A stretch of DNA of 64,000 bases, from positions 186,001 through 250,000 of the forward strand of contig NZ_PPCN01000007.1 in assembly GCF_002906165.1 (NCBI RefSeq), written 5' to 3'. The first letter of the stretch is position 1; every line of letters starts with the position of its first letter. The stretch comes from Roseibium marinum (GTDB lineage Bacteria; Pseudomonadota; Alphaproteobacteria; Rhizobiales; Stappiaceae). The notes below the pieces were generated by a model, which saw only the letters and a program-made list of their open reading frames with translations, had not been told where the DNA came from and searched no databases. Below are positions 35,643 to 44,758 of the stretch, one piece after another. Made by a program: the position numbers and the translations under genes.

Positions 35643-35670
35643 ACTATAGACAGTCTTTACTTTCTGTCCA
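35643..35670 (-). promoter_or_regulatory. Promoter of the toxin-antitoxin pair
   Basis: On the minus strand TGGACA (35665-35670) and TATAGT (35643-35648) are 16 bases apart. Each matches the consensus at five of six positions. Confidence 0.65.
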
Positions 35671-35980
35671 TGCGCTGCAGCTAGATTTTCAGGCAACCTG
35701 CCTGAGCTGTAAAGGTGGCTGAGAGGCGCATGGCCAGCTCAAGACTCATCAATCCAGGATGAGCGGGCCGTTTGCCGGTCGCCAGGCCGGCAAGCATATC
35801 GACACCTCATCACACGGCCGAATGCACCTGTAATTGCATCAATCCGGAACCTTAGGCCCGCTTCGCAGTTGATCCCTTGTCACCGGAAACAGACCAAGGA
35901 CATCAGACAATGCTCCGCACCGCTCGGCATCGAAACCGGATTTCCCGCCAGGTCGTCTGGCACATCAGGGAAATACGCTG
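35671..35980. other. Noncoding stretch before the DUF421 gene
   Basis: I see no gene, RNA or clear repeat here. A short GGCCGTTTGCCGGTCGCCAGGCC-like run around 35765-35790 is mildly self-complementary. Confidence 0.3.
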
Positions 35981-36499
35981 ATGTTTTTCAGTTCCGTTCC
36001 CCTCGACACCATTGTGCGCGCCGCGTTGCTGTCCACCATCGCTCTGATCTGGGTCGTTTTTGTCGTGCGGGTCATTGGTCTGCGGGCGTTTTCGAAAATG
36101 ACGTCCTTCGACTTCGTGGTGACGGTCGCGACCGGTTCGTTGCTGGCGGGCGCAAGTCAGGCGACAAACTGGTCGAACTTCGCGCAAAGCTGTCTTGCCA
36201 TCACGACCCTTTTGTCCGTGCAATTCGTCGTGGCGCGCTGGCGCAGGGTTTCCGACCGATTTCAGAAACTCTCCCAGAACACCCCGATCCTGCTCATGGA
36301 AAACGGCGCATTCCTGCCGGAAGCTTTACGCCGGACCCGCGTGGCGCGAAACGATATCTATGCAAAATTGCGGGAAGCGAACGTCTTGTCGCTCGCCGAC
36401 GTGCGCGCGGTTGTGCTGGAAACCACCGGGGACATTTCCGTCCTGCACGGTCCCGCTTTGGAGACGGAACTTCTGAACGGCGTGCGGACCCGCGTTTAG
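35981..36499 (+). CDS. DUF421 (YetF-like) membrane protein
   Basis: The 172-residue protein has about three membrane helices (IVRAALLSTIALIWVVFVVR, FVVTVATGSLLAGAS, CLAITTLLSVQFVVA) and then the DUF421 soluble domain with TPILLMENGAFLPEALRRTR and NDIYAKLREANVLSLADVRA, ending ETTGDISVL. The conserved RIIGLRAFSKMT-like loop is present as RVIGLRAFSKMTSFDFVV. The Bacillus YetF relatives are membrane proteins of unclear biochemical role. It is convergent with dnaE. Confidence 0.8.
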   Translation: MFFSSVPLDTIVRAALLSTIALIWVVFVVRVIGLRAFSKMTSFDFVVTVATGSLLAGASQATNWSNFAQSCLAITTLLSVQFVVARWRRVSDRFQKLSQNTPILLMENGAFLPEALRRTRVARNDIYAKLREANVLSLADVRAVVLETTGDISVLHGPALETELLNGVRTRV

Positions 36500-36521
36500 A
36501 GCATATCGCGTTGAATTGAAT
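36499..36521. repeat. Half copy of a GAGCATATCGCGTTGAATT repeat
   Basis: AGAGCATATCGCGTTGAATTGA at the end of the DUF421 gene looks like the left arm of a palindromic repeat whose right arm (ending ATATGCTCT) is missing. Assigned by resemblance to alphaproteobacterial intergenic repeats. Confidence 0.35.
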
Positions 36522-36578
36522 TCAGGAAATCGCCCGAACGCATTTGCAATGCAAACGCTGCCTCGGGCGTCTTCCTGA
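36522..36578. terminator. Imperfect 57-bp inverted repeat between convergent genes
   Basis: TCAGGAAATCGCCCGAACGC faces GCTGCCTCGGGCGTCTTCCTGA, and the centre (GCATTTGCAATGCAAACGC) is itself nearly palindromic. It lies between the ends of the DUF421 gene and dnaE and could end both transcripts. There is no T run, so termination is inference. Confidence 0.4.
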
Positions 36579-36673
36579 ATCCTTGTACCCGCTTGAACGT
36601 GACATGCACTAAGCGGCTGTAACTCTCCCCGAGCCGTGGTGCAGCGGGACAAACACCCCTCTTCCGCTGCCCC

Positions 36674-39600
36674 TCACGCCACCTGCACATCCGTCACGCC
36701 CGGCACCGCCTTAAGCGCTCCGGCGATCTCGGGTGACAGGCGGAAGCGGCCCGGGAGTTTGACTTCCACTTCGCGCGCGCCGTTTTCCAGAAGGACGATG
36801 ACTGTTACATCGCCCTCGCCGCGCATCGTCAGATGTTTGGCAAGGCTCTGGATGGGGCGTTCGTCGCGAACGAAGACGCGCATGCTCTTCTGCAACCGGG
36901 CCGCGACCTTGTCGATCGGGTCCACCTGCTCGATCCGCAGCGAGGGTTCGTCGTCGCGCATGTCGGCGCCGACCAGAATAACGACGGACCGGCCGGTCTG
37001 GAGAAGTTCGCGGAACTGTTCCAGCTTTTCGCGAAACAGCAGCGCCTCGTACTGGCCGGTGGCGTCGGACAGCCGCGCGATGCCCATGCGCGTGCCGGTC
37101 CTGGTCTTGCGCTCCTGCATGGAAATCACCGTGCCGGCCAGGCGCCCGGCGGAGGCGCCCTTCTTGACCGCCTCGGCAAACTGCGTCCACGGCTGGACGC
37201 GCATCTTGTCGAGGATGTTGGCGTATTCGTCGATCGGGTGGGCGGAAAGATAAAAGCCGATGGCGGAATGCTCGCGCTGCAGCTTTTCCTCCGTCGCCCA
37301 GGGCTGGACCTCGTCGAGCTGCAGCGGCTCCTCGCTGTCGCTGCCGCCGAAAAGCTCGTCCTGGCCGAGCGTGCGGTTTTCCTCCGTGCGCTGCGCCAGC
37401 CCCATGACCCGGTCGAGCCCCTCAAAGACCCGCGCCCGGTTGGGCTCCAGTTCGTCGAAGGCGCCGGCGGCGACAAGATTTTCCAGCGTGCGCTTGTTGA
37501 GCATTTTCGGCGAGATGCGGCGGGCGAAATCGCCGGGGCTCTTGAAGGGGTTGTCTCCCCTCACCTCGACGATATGCTCGACCGCCTGTTCCCCGGCGCC
37601 CTTGATCGCTCCAAGGGCATAGAGGATCTTGCCGTCGGCCACGTCGAAATACACCTGGCCGCGGTTGATCGACGGCTGTTCGATCTCGATTCCCATCCGC
37701 CGGGCCTCCTGGCGGAAATCCCCCAGCTTGTCGGTGTTGCCGAGATCGAGCGTCATCGACGCGGCCATGAATTCGACCGGATAGTTCGCCTTCAGCCAGG
37801 CCGTATGGTAGGAGACCAGCGCGTAGGCCGCCGCATGCGACTTGTTGAAGCCGTAGTTGGCGAATTTCGCCACAAGGTCGAAGATCGTCCCTGCCTGGGC
37901 CTTGCGGACGCCGCGCTCGACCGCGCCATCCACGAAGCGGGCCCGCTGGACCTCCATCTCCGCGGCGATCTTCTTGCCCATGGCGCGGCGCAGGAGATCC
38001 GCTTCGCCGAGCGAATAACCGGACAGAACCTGGGCGATCTGCATCACCTGTTCCTGGTAGACGATGATGCCGTTCGTCTCCATCAGGATGGGTTCCAGCA
38101 GCGGGTGCAGGCAGTCCGGCTCCTGTTCGCCGTGCTTGACGGCGTTGTAGACCGGAATGTTCTCCATCGGCCCCGGCCGGTAGAGCGCCACCAGCGCGAT
38201 GATATCCTCGAACCGGTCCGGCTTCATGCCGGCGATGGCCCGGCGCATGCCCTGGCTTTCCAGCTGGAACACGCCGAAGGTCTCGCCGCGCGCCAGCATG
38301 TTGTAGGTCTTTTCATCGTCGATCGGCAGACCGGCGACATCGACCGTAATCCCGCGCCGCTCGATCAGCTTCACGGCGGTGTCGATGACGGTAAGCGTCT
38401 TCAGGCCGAGAAAGTCGAACTTCACCAGCCCGGCGTCCTCGACCATCTTCATGTTGAATTGCGCGACCGGCATGTCGGAACGCGGGTCGCGGTAAAGCGG
38501 CACGAGCTGTTCCAGCGGCCGGTCGCCGATCACCACGCCCGCCGCGTGGGTGGAGGCGTGCCGGTAAAGCCCTTCCAGCTTCTGCGCCATGCCGAGCAGG
38601 CGCTCGACATTCTCCTCGTCCTTGGCCGCCTCGCGCAGGCGCGGCTCGTCGGCGATGGCCTGGGCGAGCGTTACCGGATTGGCCGGGTTCGCCGGCACCA
38701 GCTTGCACAGCCGGTCGACCTGGCCGTAGGGCATCTGCAGCACGCGGCCGACATCGCGCAGCACGGCGCGCGCCTGCAGCGATCCGAAGGTGATGATCTG
38801 CGCCACCTGCTGGCGGCCGTATTTTTCCTGAACGTAGCGGATCACCTCCTCGCGCCGGCTCTGGCAGAAGTCGATGTCGAAATCGGGCATCGATACGCGT
38901 TCGGGATTGAGAAAACGTTCGAACAGCAGCGAGAAGCGCATTGGATCGAGATCGGTAATGGTCAGCGACCATGCCACCAGCGAGCCGGCCCCCGAACCAC
39001 GGCCCGGCCCGACGGGAATGTCATGCGCCTTGGCCCATTTGATGAAGTCAGCAACAATCAGGAAGTAACCGGGAAATTTCATTCCCTCGATGACACCGGT
39101 CTCGTAGTCGAGCCGCTCCCAATAGTCCTTTTCCTCCAGACCCGGCGCCAGACCGTGAGCGTCGAGCCGCGCGCGCAGGCCTTCGCGCGCCTGGCGCTTC
39201 AGCTCGTCCGATTCCGCTTGCACCGCGGCGTCCCCATCCACATCGGCGCTGGCGAAACGCGGCAGGATCGGATCGCGGCGCAGCGGCCGGAAATGGCAGC
39301 GCCTGGCGATTTCCACCGTGGAGGCCAGCGCCTCGGGCAGATCGGCGAAGAGCGCGCACATTTCCGCACGGCTCTTGAAATAATGGTCCGGGGTCAGCCG
39401 GCGGCGGTCATCCTCGATCAGCACCCGGCCTTCGGAAATGCAGATCAGGGCGTCATGCGCTTCGTAATCCTCGCGCTTGGGGAAAAACGCCTCGTTGGTC
39501 GCAACCAGCGGCAAGCCCATGTCATAGGCAAGAGCGAGGAAGGCCTCTTCGGTCTTGCGTTCCGCCTCCATGCCGTGGCGCTGGATCTCGACGTAACAGC

Positions 39601-40189
39601 GGCCGGCAAAGCCCGCCGCCAGCTTCCGCAGCCGGTCCCGGGCCAGATCCTTGCGTCCGGCAAGCAGCGCCGCGCCGACCGGCCCGAGGGCGCCGCCGGT
39701 CAGAACGATGATGTCTTCGGATTTGGACAGCAGATAGTCGAGCGACACATGCGGACGCAGCCCCGTTTCCGTATCGAGGAAGGCGCGCGAGGACAGCTCC
39801 ATCAGGTTGCCGTAGCCGCGCTCGCTCATGGCGAGCAGAACCAGATCGGCCAGAGCGGGCTCGCCGCGCCGGCCGCTCTCCAGCCCGTCATCGAAAAACA
39901 CCGATAGCTGGCAGGCGGTGACCGGCTGAATGCCGGCGTCCCAGGCCTTGCCGGAAAACTCCTGCGCTCCGAACAGATTGTTGGTGTCGGCAATCGCCAG
40001 CGCCGGCTGGCCGTCGGCCTTGGCAAGGTCCAGCAGCTTCTTGATCGGCAGTGCGCCTTCCAGAAGCGACAGCGCGGAATGGACCCTGAGGTGAACGTAT
40101 CCCGGTCCGGCGCCCGCCTGTCCCGAATTGTGTCCCTGGTTTCCGGCGGCCCTGGACGGCGCTTTCGCAGAGGTGTGGGTATCGGTCAT
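36674..40189 (-). CDS. dnaE: DNA polymerase III alpha subunit (DnaE1)
   Basis: DnaE is the replicative polymerase. At 1171 residues it is full length. The N-terminal PHP domain starts YVHLRVHSALSLLEGALPIK (about residues 30-49). The polymerase active site has GPGRGSGAGSLVAWSL and MPDFDIDFCQSRREEVIRYV with the catalytic aspartates (about residues 435-455). Further blocks are FLGLKTLTVIDTAV, MGKKIAAEMEVQRARF and the C-terminal OB-fold with AGTVISMQERKTRTGTRMG. The size, and the lack of imuA or imuB nearby, favour DnaE1 rather than the error-prone DnaE2. A tiny SOS-controlled gene lies upstream on the same strand. Confidence 0.97.
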   Translation of the reverse strand: MTDTHTSAKAPSRAAGNQGHNSGQAGAGPGYVHLRVHSALSLLEGALPIKKLLDLAKADGQPALAIADTNNLFGAQEFSGKAWDAGIQPVTACQLSVFFDDGLESGRRGEPALADLVLLAMSERGYGNLMELSSRAFLDTETGLRPHVSLDYLLSKSEDIIVLTGGALGPVGAALLAGRKDLARDRLRKLAAGFAGRCYVEIQRHGMEAERKTEEAFLALAYDMGLPLVATNEAFFPKREDYEAHDALICISEGRVLIEDDRRRLTPDHYFKSRAEMCALFADLPEALASTVEIARRCHFRPLRRDPILPRFASADVDGDAAVQAESDELKRQAREGLRARLDAHGLAPGLEEKDYWERLDYETGVIEGMKFPGYFLIVADFIKWAKAHDIPVGPGRGSGAGSLVAWSLTITDLDPMRFSLLFERFLNPERVSMPDFDIDFCQSRREEVIRYVQEKYGRQQVAQIITFGSLQARAVLRDVGRVLQMPYGQVDRLCKLVPANPANPVTLAQAIADEPRLREAAKDEENVERLLGMAQKLEGLYRHASTHAAGVVIGDRPLEQLVPLYRDPRSDMPVAQFNMKMVEDAGLVKFDFLGLKTLTVIDTAVKLIERRGITVDVAGLPIDDEKTYNMLARGETFGVFQLESQGMRRAIAGMKPDRFEDIIALVALYRPGPMENIPVYNAVKHGEQEPDCLHPLLEPILMETNGIIVYQEQVMQIAQVLSGYSLGEADLLRRAMGKKIAAEMEVQRARFVDGAVERGVRKAQAGTIFDLVAKFANYGFNKSHAAAYALVSYHTAWLKANYPVEFMAASMTLDLGNTDKLGDFRQEARRMGIEIEQPSINRGQVYFDVADGKILYALGAIKGAGEQAVEHIVEVRGDNPFKSPGDFARRISPKMLNKRTLENLVAAGAFDELEPNRARVFEGLDRVMGLAQRTEENRTLGQDELFGGSDSEEPLQLDEVQPWATEEKLQREHSAIGFYLSAHPIDEYANILDKMRVQPWTQFAEAVKKGASAGRLAGTVISMQERKTRTGTRMGIARLSDATGQYEALLFREKLEQFRELLQTGRSVVILVGADMRDDEPSLRIEQVDPIDKVAARLQKSMRVFVRDERPIQSLAKHLTMRGEGDVTVIVLLENGAREVEVKLPGRFRLSPEIAGALKAVPGVTDVQVA

Positions 40190-40405
40190 GACGGCGCTTC
40201 TCGCATCTTCCAGAATCAGCTTTCAAGTGAAGCGCTTCAAAAAAGATATGTCGAGCCGTCAAAGCGGTTGTCACCGCTGTTCTTTGCCGCATCGCCCTGC
40301 CCCGCACGTCGAGAAAAGGCGCGCACCGGCGGAGACAGCAGCATCATTTCGCGAGAGCACATACGCCGGAAACAATTTCCCCGGCGCACCGGAGCGAGTT
40401 TTTTC

Positions 40406-40504
40406 TCAGCCCACAGAGAACAGAACGTCGCCCCAGACGGCAAGCGTCGTGCAGAAACACATCAGGGAACCGAATGCGGCAAAATCACGAGCGATATAAA
40501 TCAT
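40406..40504 (-). CDS. 32-residue SOS-controlled membrane peptide (SidA-like candidate)
   Basis: The ORF has a GGAGGG 5 bases before its ATG and encodes 32 residues: a short polar start MIYIARD followed by a hydrophobic run FAAFGSLMCFCTTLAVWGD and a hydrophobic end, so one membrane helix fills most of it. Forty bases upstream is a perfect GTTC-N7-GTTC SOS box inside a promoter with 17-base spacing (40539-40567). Caulobacter SidA is a 29-residue SOS-induced inner-membrane peptide that blocks division through FtsW, and from memory its gene also neighbours dnaE. Homology cannot be shown from so short a sequence; the call rests on size, topology, regulation and position. Confidence 0.65.
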   Translation of the reverse strand: MIYIARDFAAFGSLMCFCTTLAVWGDVLFSVG

Positions 40505-40538
40505 CACACCCTCCAACCTTGGCTTATGGCTTGAAAAG

Positions 40539-40567
40539 ACTATGTTCGATATATGTTCTCTTTGCAA
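40539..40567 (-). promoter_or_regulatory. SOS-regulated promoter upstream of the small peptide and dnaE
   Basis: On the minus strand a -35 TTGCAA (40562-40567) and a -10 CATAGT (40539-40544) are 17 bases apart. The LexA operator at 40544-40558 fills the spacer and touches the -10. Confidence 0.7.
40544..40558. promoter_or_regulatory. Perfect LexA (SOS) box
   Basis: GTTC-GATATAT-GTTC matches the alphaproteobacterial operator exactly. The same pattern is found in the lexA promoter of this window (11430-11444). The nearest downstream gene is the 32-codon ORF; dnaE starts 355 bases further. Confidence 0.85.
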
Positions 40568-40749
40568 GCCCTTTTTGTTCCTGTTGCCACACAGAGGATC
40601 AAATTATATGAAAATCGCAGGTTTTTGCTTTGTTCCGCGTATCCGGAATCGTGGCGGAAGGCCTTGTCCGGTGTAGAGGAGCAACCATCGGACCTCCAAC
40701 AATTGCCGATCGGAAAGTCTGATTCTCCGGATCCGCAACCGCTGCAGAC

Positions 40750-41466
40750 CTAAAGTGGCTGCACCAGCCCGTCCTTGAGGGTGATCGCCCGGTCCATCCG
40801 CGCCGCCAGTTCCAGATTATGCGTGGCGAACAGCGTTGCGACGCCCGAGGCCCGCACAAGCGCCGCCAGAGCGTCGAAGACATATTTGGCCGTGGTCGGG
40901 TCGAGATTGCCGGTCGGCTCGTCAAGCAGCAGGATGCGCGGCGCATTGGCGACAGCCCGGGCGACCGCCACCCGCTGCTGCTCGCCTCCGGAAAGCTCCG
41001 AGGGACGGTGTTTTCCCCGCTCGCCAAGCCGCAGGTAGTTCAGCAGTTCATCGGCCCGCTCGGCGGCGACCTTTTTCGGCAGCCCGCGGATCATCTGCGG
41101 CATCATGATGTTCTCCTGCGCGGTGAATTCCGGCAGCAGGTGATGGAACTGGTAGACGAAGCCGATGTCGTTGCGGCGGATCGCGGTGCGCTGGTCGTCG
41201 GACAGATCCGAGCAATTGACCGGTCCGAGAAAGACGTCCCCCTCGTCGGGGCGTTCCAGCAGACCGGCGATATGCAGCAGGGTGGATTTCCCGGTTCCTG
41301 ACGGCGCGACCAGCGCCACCATTTCCCCGGCCTCGATCCGCAGGTTCGCACCGTTGAGAATATGGAGCTGGCGGTCGCCCTCATCGAAGCTGCGCCTTAT
41401 GCCGGCAAGCTCCAGGGCGGCCGGTGCGAGGTCCGGCGTCCGGCGCGGATCGACGGCCATGTTCAT
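40750..41466 (-). CDS. lolD: LolD, ATPase of the lipoprotein-releasing transporter
   Basis: LolD powers release of outer-membrane lipoproteins from the inner membrane by LolCDE. The protein has Walker [13 protein letters not shown] (about residues 53-64), the Q loop in [17 protein letters not shown], the ABC signature [14 protein letters not shown] (about residues 156-169) and Walker [23 protein letters not shown] is a typical LolD stretch. Starts at 41484 and 41499 are possible, but the ATG at 41466 has GAGG 8 bases upstream and lies 10 bases after the lolC stop. Confidence 0.95.
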   Translation of the reverse strand: MNMAVDPRRTPDLAPAALELAGIRRSFDEGDRQLHILNGANLRIEAGEMVALVAPSGTGKSTLLHIAGLLERPDEGDVFLGPVNCSDLSDDQRTAIRRNDIGFVYQFHHLLPEFTAQENIMMPQMIRGLPKKVAAERADELLNYLRLGERGKHRPSELSGGEQQRVAVARAVANAPRILLLDEPTGNLDPTTAKYVFDALAALVRASGVATLFATHNLELAARMDRAITLKDGLVQPL

Positions 41467-41476
41467 CGGCGCTTCC

Positions 41477-42781
41477 TCACTCATACCGCAGGGCTTCAAC
41501 AGGATCGAGCCGCGCGGCCCTCCAGGCGGGATAAAGCGTCGCCAGCAGCGACAGCACCAGCGCCATCAAAAGCACCGTCAGCGTTTCGCCGCTGTCGATT
41601 TCCGCCGGCAGCCTGGACAGGAAATAAAGCGTCGGATCGAAAAGCTGCGTTGATGTCAGCCACGAGACGCCCTGGCGGATGCTTTCGATATTCAGGCAGA
41701 CGACCAGCCCGAGTACGAAACCCGCGAAGGTGCCGACACAGCCGATGCTGGCGCCGGTGATCAGGAAGATCCGCATGATGGAGCCGCGGGTCGCACCCAT
41801 GGTGCGCAGGACGGCGATGTCCCTGCCCTTGTCCTTCACCAGCATGATCAGTCCGGAGATGATGTTGAGCGCCGCGACCAGCACAATCAGCGTCAGGATG
41901 ATGAACATCACGTTGCGCTCCACCTCCAGCGCGGAGAAGAACGTCACGTTGCGCTGGCGCCAGTCGGTGACGAAGGTCGGCCGCTCGGCCGCTTCCTCGA
42001 TGGCCTTGGTCATGATGCCGACATTGTCCGGATCGACCACATAGACCTCGATACCGGTCGCCTTGGTATCCATGTTGAAATAGGCCTGCGCCTCTTCCAG
42101 CGGCATGAACACGAAGGTGCTGTCATATTCGCTCATGCCGATCTCGAAGACGGCCGACACCGGATAGGCCTTCAGCCTCGGCGTCACCCCCATCGGGGTC
42201 ACGCTGCCGCGTGGTGAGATAATGGTGATGTTGTCGCCCTCGGCAACTCCGAGCTGCTGCGCCATGCGCGAGCCGATGGCGATCCCCTCCCCTTCGTCGA
42301 AGCCGTCAAGGGAGCCGGAGCGGACATTGTTGGCAATCAGCGGCACCCGGCGCAGATCGACCTCATGGACGCCGCGCACCAGCGCTCCCAGATTGCCGGC
42401 CGGACCCGAGACCAGCGCCTGGCCCTCGATGAAGGGGATGGCGCTGACCACCTCAGGCACGCCTTCAAGCCGTGCGGCCACCGCGTCGTAGTCGGTGAGC
42501 GGCAGATCTATCGGCTGGACGAGCATATGACCGTTGATGCCGAGAATTTTACCCAGCAGCTCGGACCGGAAACCGTTCATCACCGCCATGACAATGATCA
42601 GCGTCGCCACGCCCAGCATGATGCCGGCAAAGGAAAAGCCGGCGATGACGGATATGAAGGTCTCGCGCCGCCTCGAGCGCAGGTACCTTCCGGCGATCAT
42701 CCACTCGTAGGCGGAAAACGGACGCGTAGGCGCTGCCGATTTCCGGCCCTGGTCAACGTCCGCCGTTTCTACCGCTGTCAT
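41477..42781 (-). CDS. lolC: LolC/E-type lipoprotein-releasing permease
   Basis: This is the membrane subunit of the Lol ABC transporter. The 434-residue protein has one N-terminal helix ([20 protein letters not shown], about residues 41-60), a large periplasmic domain and three C-terminal helices, the FtsX/MacB layout. Family segments are [39 protein letters not shown] and [19 protein letters not shown]. Alphaproteobacteria usually have a single LolC/E-like permease, as here, which would act as a homodimer with LolD. Confidence 0.95.
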   Translation of the reverse strand: MTAVETADVDQGRKSAAPTRPFSAYEWMIAGRYLRSRRRETFISVIAGFSFAGIMLGVATLIIVMAVMNGFRSELLGKILGINGHMLVQPIDLPLTDYDAVAARLEGVPEVVSAIPFIEGQALVSGPAGNLGALVRGVHEVDLRRVPLIANNVRSGSLDGFDEGEGIAIGSRMAQQLGVAEGDNITIISPRGSVTPMGVTPRLKAYPVSAVFEIGMSEYDSTFVFMPLEEAQAYFNMDTKATGIEVYVVDPDNVGIMTKAIEEAAERPTFVTDWRQRNVTFFSALEVERNVMFIILTLIVLVAALNIISGLIMLVKDKGRDIAVLRTMGATRGSIMRIFLITGASIGCVGTFAGFVLGLVVCLNIESIRQGVSWLTSTQLFDPTLYFLSRLPAEIDSGETLTVLLMALVLSLLATLYPAWRAARLDPVEALRYE

Positions 42782-42870
42782 CGTCCATCCAATTCAGCAA
42801 TGCCCCACCGGCCCCAATGACTTCTGGCGGCTTGCGGCCGAATCCCCGCTCCGAGCATCACCGCACTTGA

Positions 42871-44202
42871 TTAACCCGTCAATGCCGCCGTCAGCTTGTT
42901 CAGCGTGGCTTCCGGGGAAAGCATTTCCTTTTCCCCAGTTGCGCGGTCCTTGACCTCCAGAAGGCCGTCCTTCAGCCCGCGCGGGCCGGCAATAACCTGG
43001 AACGGCAGGCCGATGAGATCCATGGTCGCGAATTTCGCCCCCGCCCGCGTGTCGGTGTCGTCATAGAGCACCTCGATGCCAGCGGTCTCCAGTTTGCCGT
43101 AAAGGTCCTCCGACACACTGTCGGTCAGCTCGTCCCCCGGCTTCAGATTGACCAGTCCGACATGGAAGGGGGCAACCGACTTCGGCCAGATGATTCCATT
43201 TTCGTCATGATTGGCCTCGATCAAGGCACCAAGAAGGCGGGACACGCCGACGCCGTAGGAGCCCATGTGGACCACAACTTCCGTGCCGTCCGAGGTCGCG
43301 ACCTTGGCGCCCAGCGGTTCGGAATATTTGGTGCCGAAATAGAAAGTCTGCCCGACCTCGATGCCGCGGGCGACGATCCGCTTGTCCTGCGGCACGGAGG
43401 CTTCGAACTCGGCCTTGTCGACGATGTCCTCTGTCGCCGCGTAAAGCGACGTCCAGTCCTTGACGATGGGCGTCAGGTCTCCGGTGAAATCGATGTCCTC
43501 ACCGGGTGTCTCCTTGTTCAGATAGTCGGAGTGGCAATAGACCTCGCTCTCGCCGGTCTCGGCGAGCACGATGAACTCGTGGCTCAGATCGCCGCCGATC
43601 GGTCCGGTCTCCGCGCGCATCGGAATCGCCGTCAGGCCCATGCGCTTGTAGGTGCGCAGATAGGCGACGAACATGCGATTATAGGCCTCGACCGCCCGTT
43701 CCTTGTCGAGATCGAAGGAATAGGCATCCTTCATCAGGAACTCTCTGCCGCGCATGATGCCGAAGCGCGGACGGACCTCGTCGCGGAATTTCCACTGGAT
43801 GTGATAGAGGTTCAGCGGCAGGTCCTTGTAGGAGCGCACATAGCTGCGGAAGATCTCGGTGATCATCTCCTCGTTGGTCGGGCCGTAGAGCATCTCGCGC
43901 TCGTGCCGGTCGGTGATGCGCAGCATCTCCTTGCCGTAAGCGTCGTAGCGGCCGCTTTCCCGCCACAGGTCGGCGGACTGGATGGTCGGCATCAGCAACT
44001 GGATGGCCCCCGCACGCGCCTGTTCTTCCTCCACGATCCGCTCGATCTTGCGCAGCACCTTCAGTCCCAGCGGCAGCCAGGAATAGATCCCGGCCGATTG
44101 CTGGCGAATCATGCCGGCACGCAGCATCAGCCGGTGGGAAACGATTTCCGCTTCCTTGGGTGTTTCTTTCAAAATGGGAAGAAAGTATCGGGAAAGACGC
44201 AT
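42871..44202 (-). CDS. proS: Proline-tRNA ligase (short, editing-domain-free form)
   Basis: ProS charges tRNA(Pro). The class II core is clear: [20 protein letters not shown] (about residues 25-44), motif 2 as [20 protein letters not shown] (about residues 140-159) and motif 3 near [18 protein letters not shown]. At 443 residues it lacks the insertion domain that removes mischarged alanine in E. coli ProS (572), as is usual in alphaproteobacteria, where free-standing YbaK/ProXp proteins can do this job. The ATG at 44202 ([14 protein letters not shown]) is the conserved start. Confidence 0.96.
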   Translation of the reverse strand: MRLSRYFLPILKETPKEAEIVSHRLMLRAGMIRQQSAGIYSWLPLGLKVLRKIERIVEEEQARAGAIQLLMPTIQSADLWRESGRYDAYGKEMLRITDRHEREMLYGPTNEEMITEIFRSYVRSYKDLPLNLYHIQWKFRDEVRPRFGIMRGREFLMKDAYSFDLDKERAVEAYNRMFVAYLRTYKRMGLTAIPMRAETGPIGGDLSHEFIVLAETGESEVYCHSDYLNKETPGEDIDFTGDLTPIVKDWTSLYAATEDIVDKAEFEASVPQDKRIVARGIEVGQTFYFGTKYSEPLGAKVATSDGTEVVVHMGSYGVGVSRLLGALIEANHDENGIIWPKSVAPFHVGLVNLKPGDELTDSVSEDLYGKLETAGIEVLYDDTDTRAGAKFATMDLIGLPFQVIAGPRGLKDGLLEVKDRATGEKEMLSPEATLNKLTAALTG

Positions 44203-44447
44203 GAATGTTCTCTCAGTCCTGGCGACGCCTGTTTGGTGCGCAGTCAAAGCGCAAGCCGCGCCCAAAAACAAGTCCTTTGCGCCGAGGCTGCCGCCTTTTG
44301 CGGAATTTGCCGCAATATGGGACAAGAAGAGACGGGCTTCACGCGTTTCGCCACCTAATCTTCAGTGCTGCATTCGCCCAATTTGAGGCCGGATTTTCCG
44401 CCGCTGAAATAGGCAAGCGTAAAATGTAGGCTACACACTACAAATAG
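44203..44447. other. Upstream region of proS
   Basis: No gene or repeat recognised. It must hold the proS promoter on the minus strand, but I find no well-spaced pair. Confidence 0.3.
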
Positions 44448-44476
44448 GTGACAAGTCAGTTTCAATCCCCTATGTT
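44448..44476 (+). promoter_or_regulatory. Promoter of the candidate small RNA
   Basis: GTGACA (44448-44453), a 17-base spacer and TATGTT (44471-44476). The -35 matches at five of six positions and the -10 at four of six. No ORF follows; a terminator lies about 200 bases downstream. Confidence 0.6.
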
Positions 44477-44482
44477 TTCTTC

Positions 44483-44683
44483 TCATAAGAAAAAGACGCC
44501 TTGGTAGAAATACTAAGAAGCTGAAGATTATCGCGGTCTGAGTCTTGGGAGGAAGGACCCTTAGGCGCGCCTCACGGTTCGCAGCCGCCCAGCCGGATTG
44601 TTAATCCGATCGGTAAGGGAATAGGGTCAGTTTAGACGCGGAACTTAACAAAGGCAGGGCTTGGCTCTGCCTTTTTCTTTTTC
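44483..44683 (+). ncRNA. Candidate structured small RNA, about 200 nt
   Basis: The interval between proS and the DUF1467 gene has no protein-coding ORF on this strand but a promoter, several hairpins and an intrinsic terminator. CTTGGTA-GAAA-TACTAAG (44500-44517) is a 7-bp stem with a GAAA tetraloop and one G-U pair, which points to RNA rather than DNA function. CGGATT-GTT-AATCCG (44594-44608) is a second stem. The end is AAAGGCAG / CTGCCTTT and TTTTTCTTTTT. I considered 6S RNA, SRP RNA, tmRNA and RNase P RNA; none of their hallmark sequences is visible. Family unknown. Confidence 0.6.
44650..44683 (+). terminator. Intrinsic terminator of the candidate small RNA
   Basis: AAAGGCAG (44650-44657), a 9-base loop and CTGCCTTT (44667-44674), followed by TTTCTTTTT. 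No plus-strand protein gene ends near it, which is the main reason to suspect an RNA gene. Confidence 0.8.
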
Positions 44684-44758
44684 TGAAAAGATTTCTGAAG
44701 AATTGGATTCAGTTTTCCAAGGATCAAGCGGCTTTTTTTTCAAGAAAAGCCCGGAACC

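Noticed and set aside
36833..39907. 1024-codon plus-strand ORF opposite dnaE
   Set aside because: It is the complement of a strongly conserved gene in GC-rich DNA, where long antisense frames are common. The protein is His/Arg-rich with no family features.
36674..40189. dnaE as error-prone DnaE2 because of the nearby SOS box
   Set aside because: The length, the intact PHP and OB regions and the lack of imuA/imuB fit the replicative DnaE1; the SOS box is better matched to the small ORF in between.
40237..40443. 68-codon minus-strand ORF upstream of dnaE
   Set aside because: It overlaps the 32-codon SOS peptide in another frame, has no ribosome binding site and no hydrophobic or domain pattern.
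44483..44683. Identification of the candidate RNA as 6S, SRP, tmRNA or RNase P RNA
   Set aside because: The hallmark pieces (for example the SRP GGAAGGAAGCAGCC loop region) are absent and the size and stems do not fit clearly.
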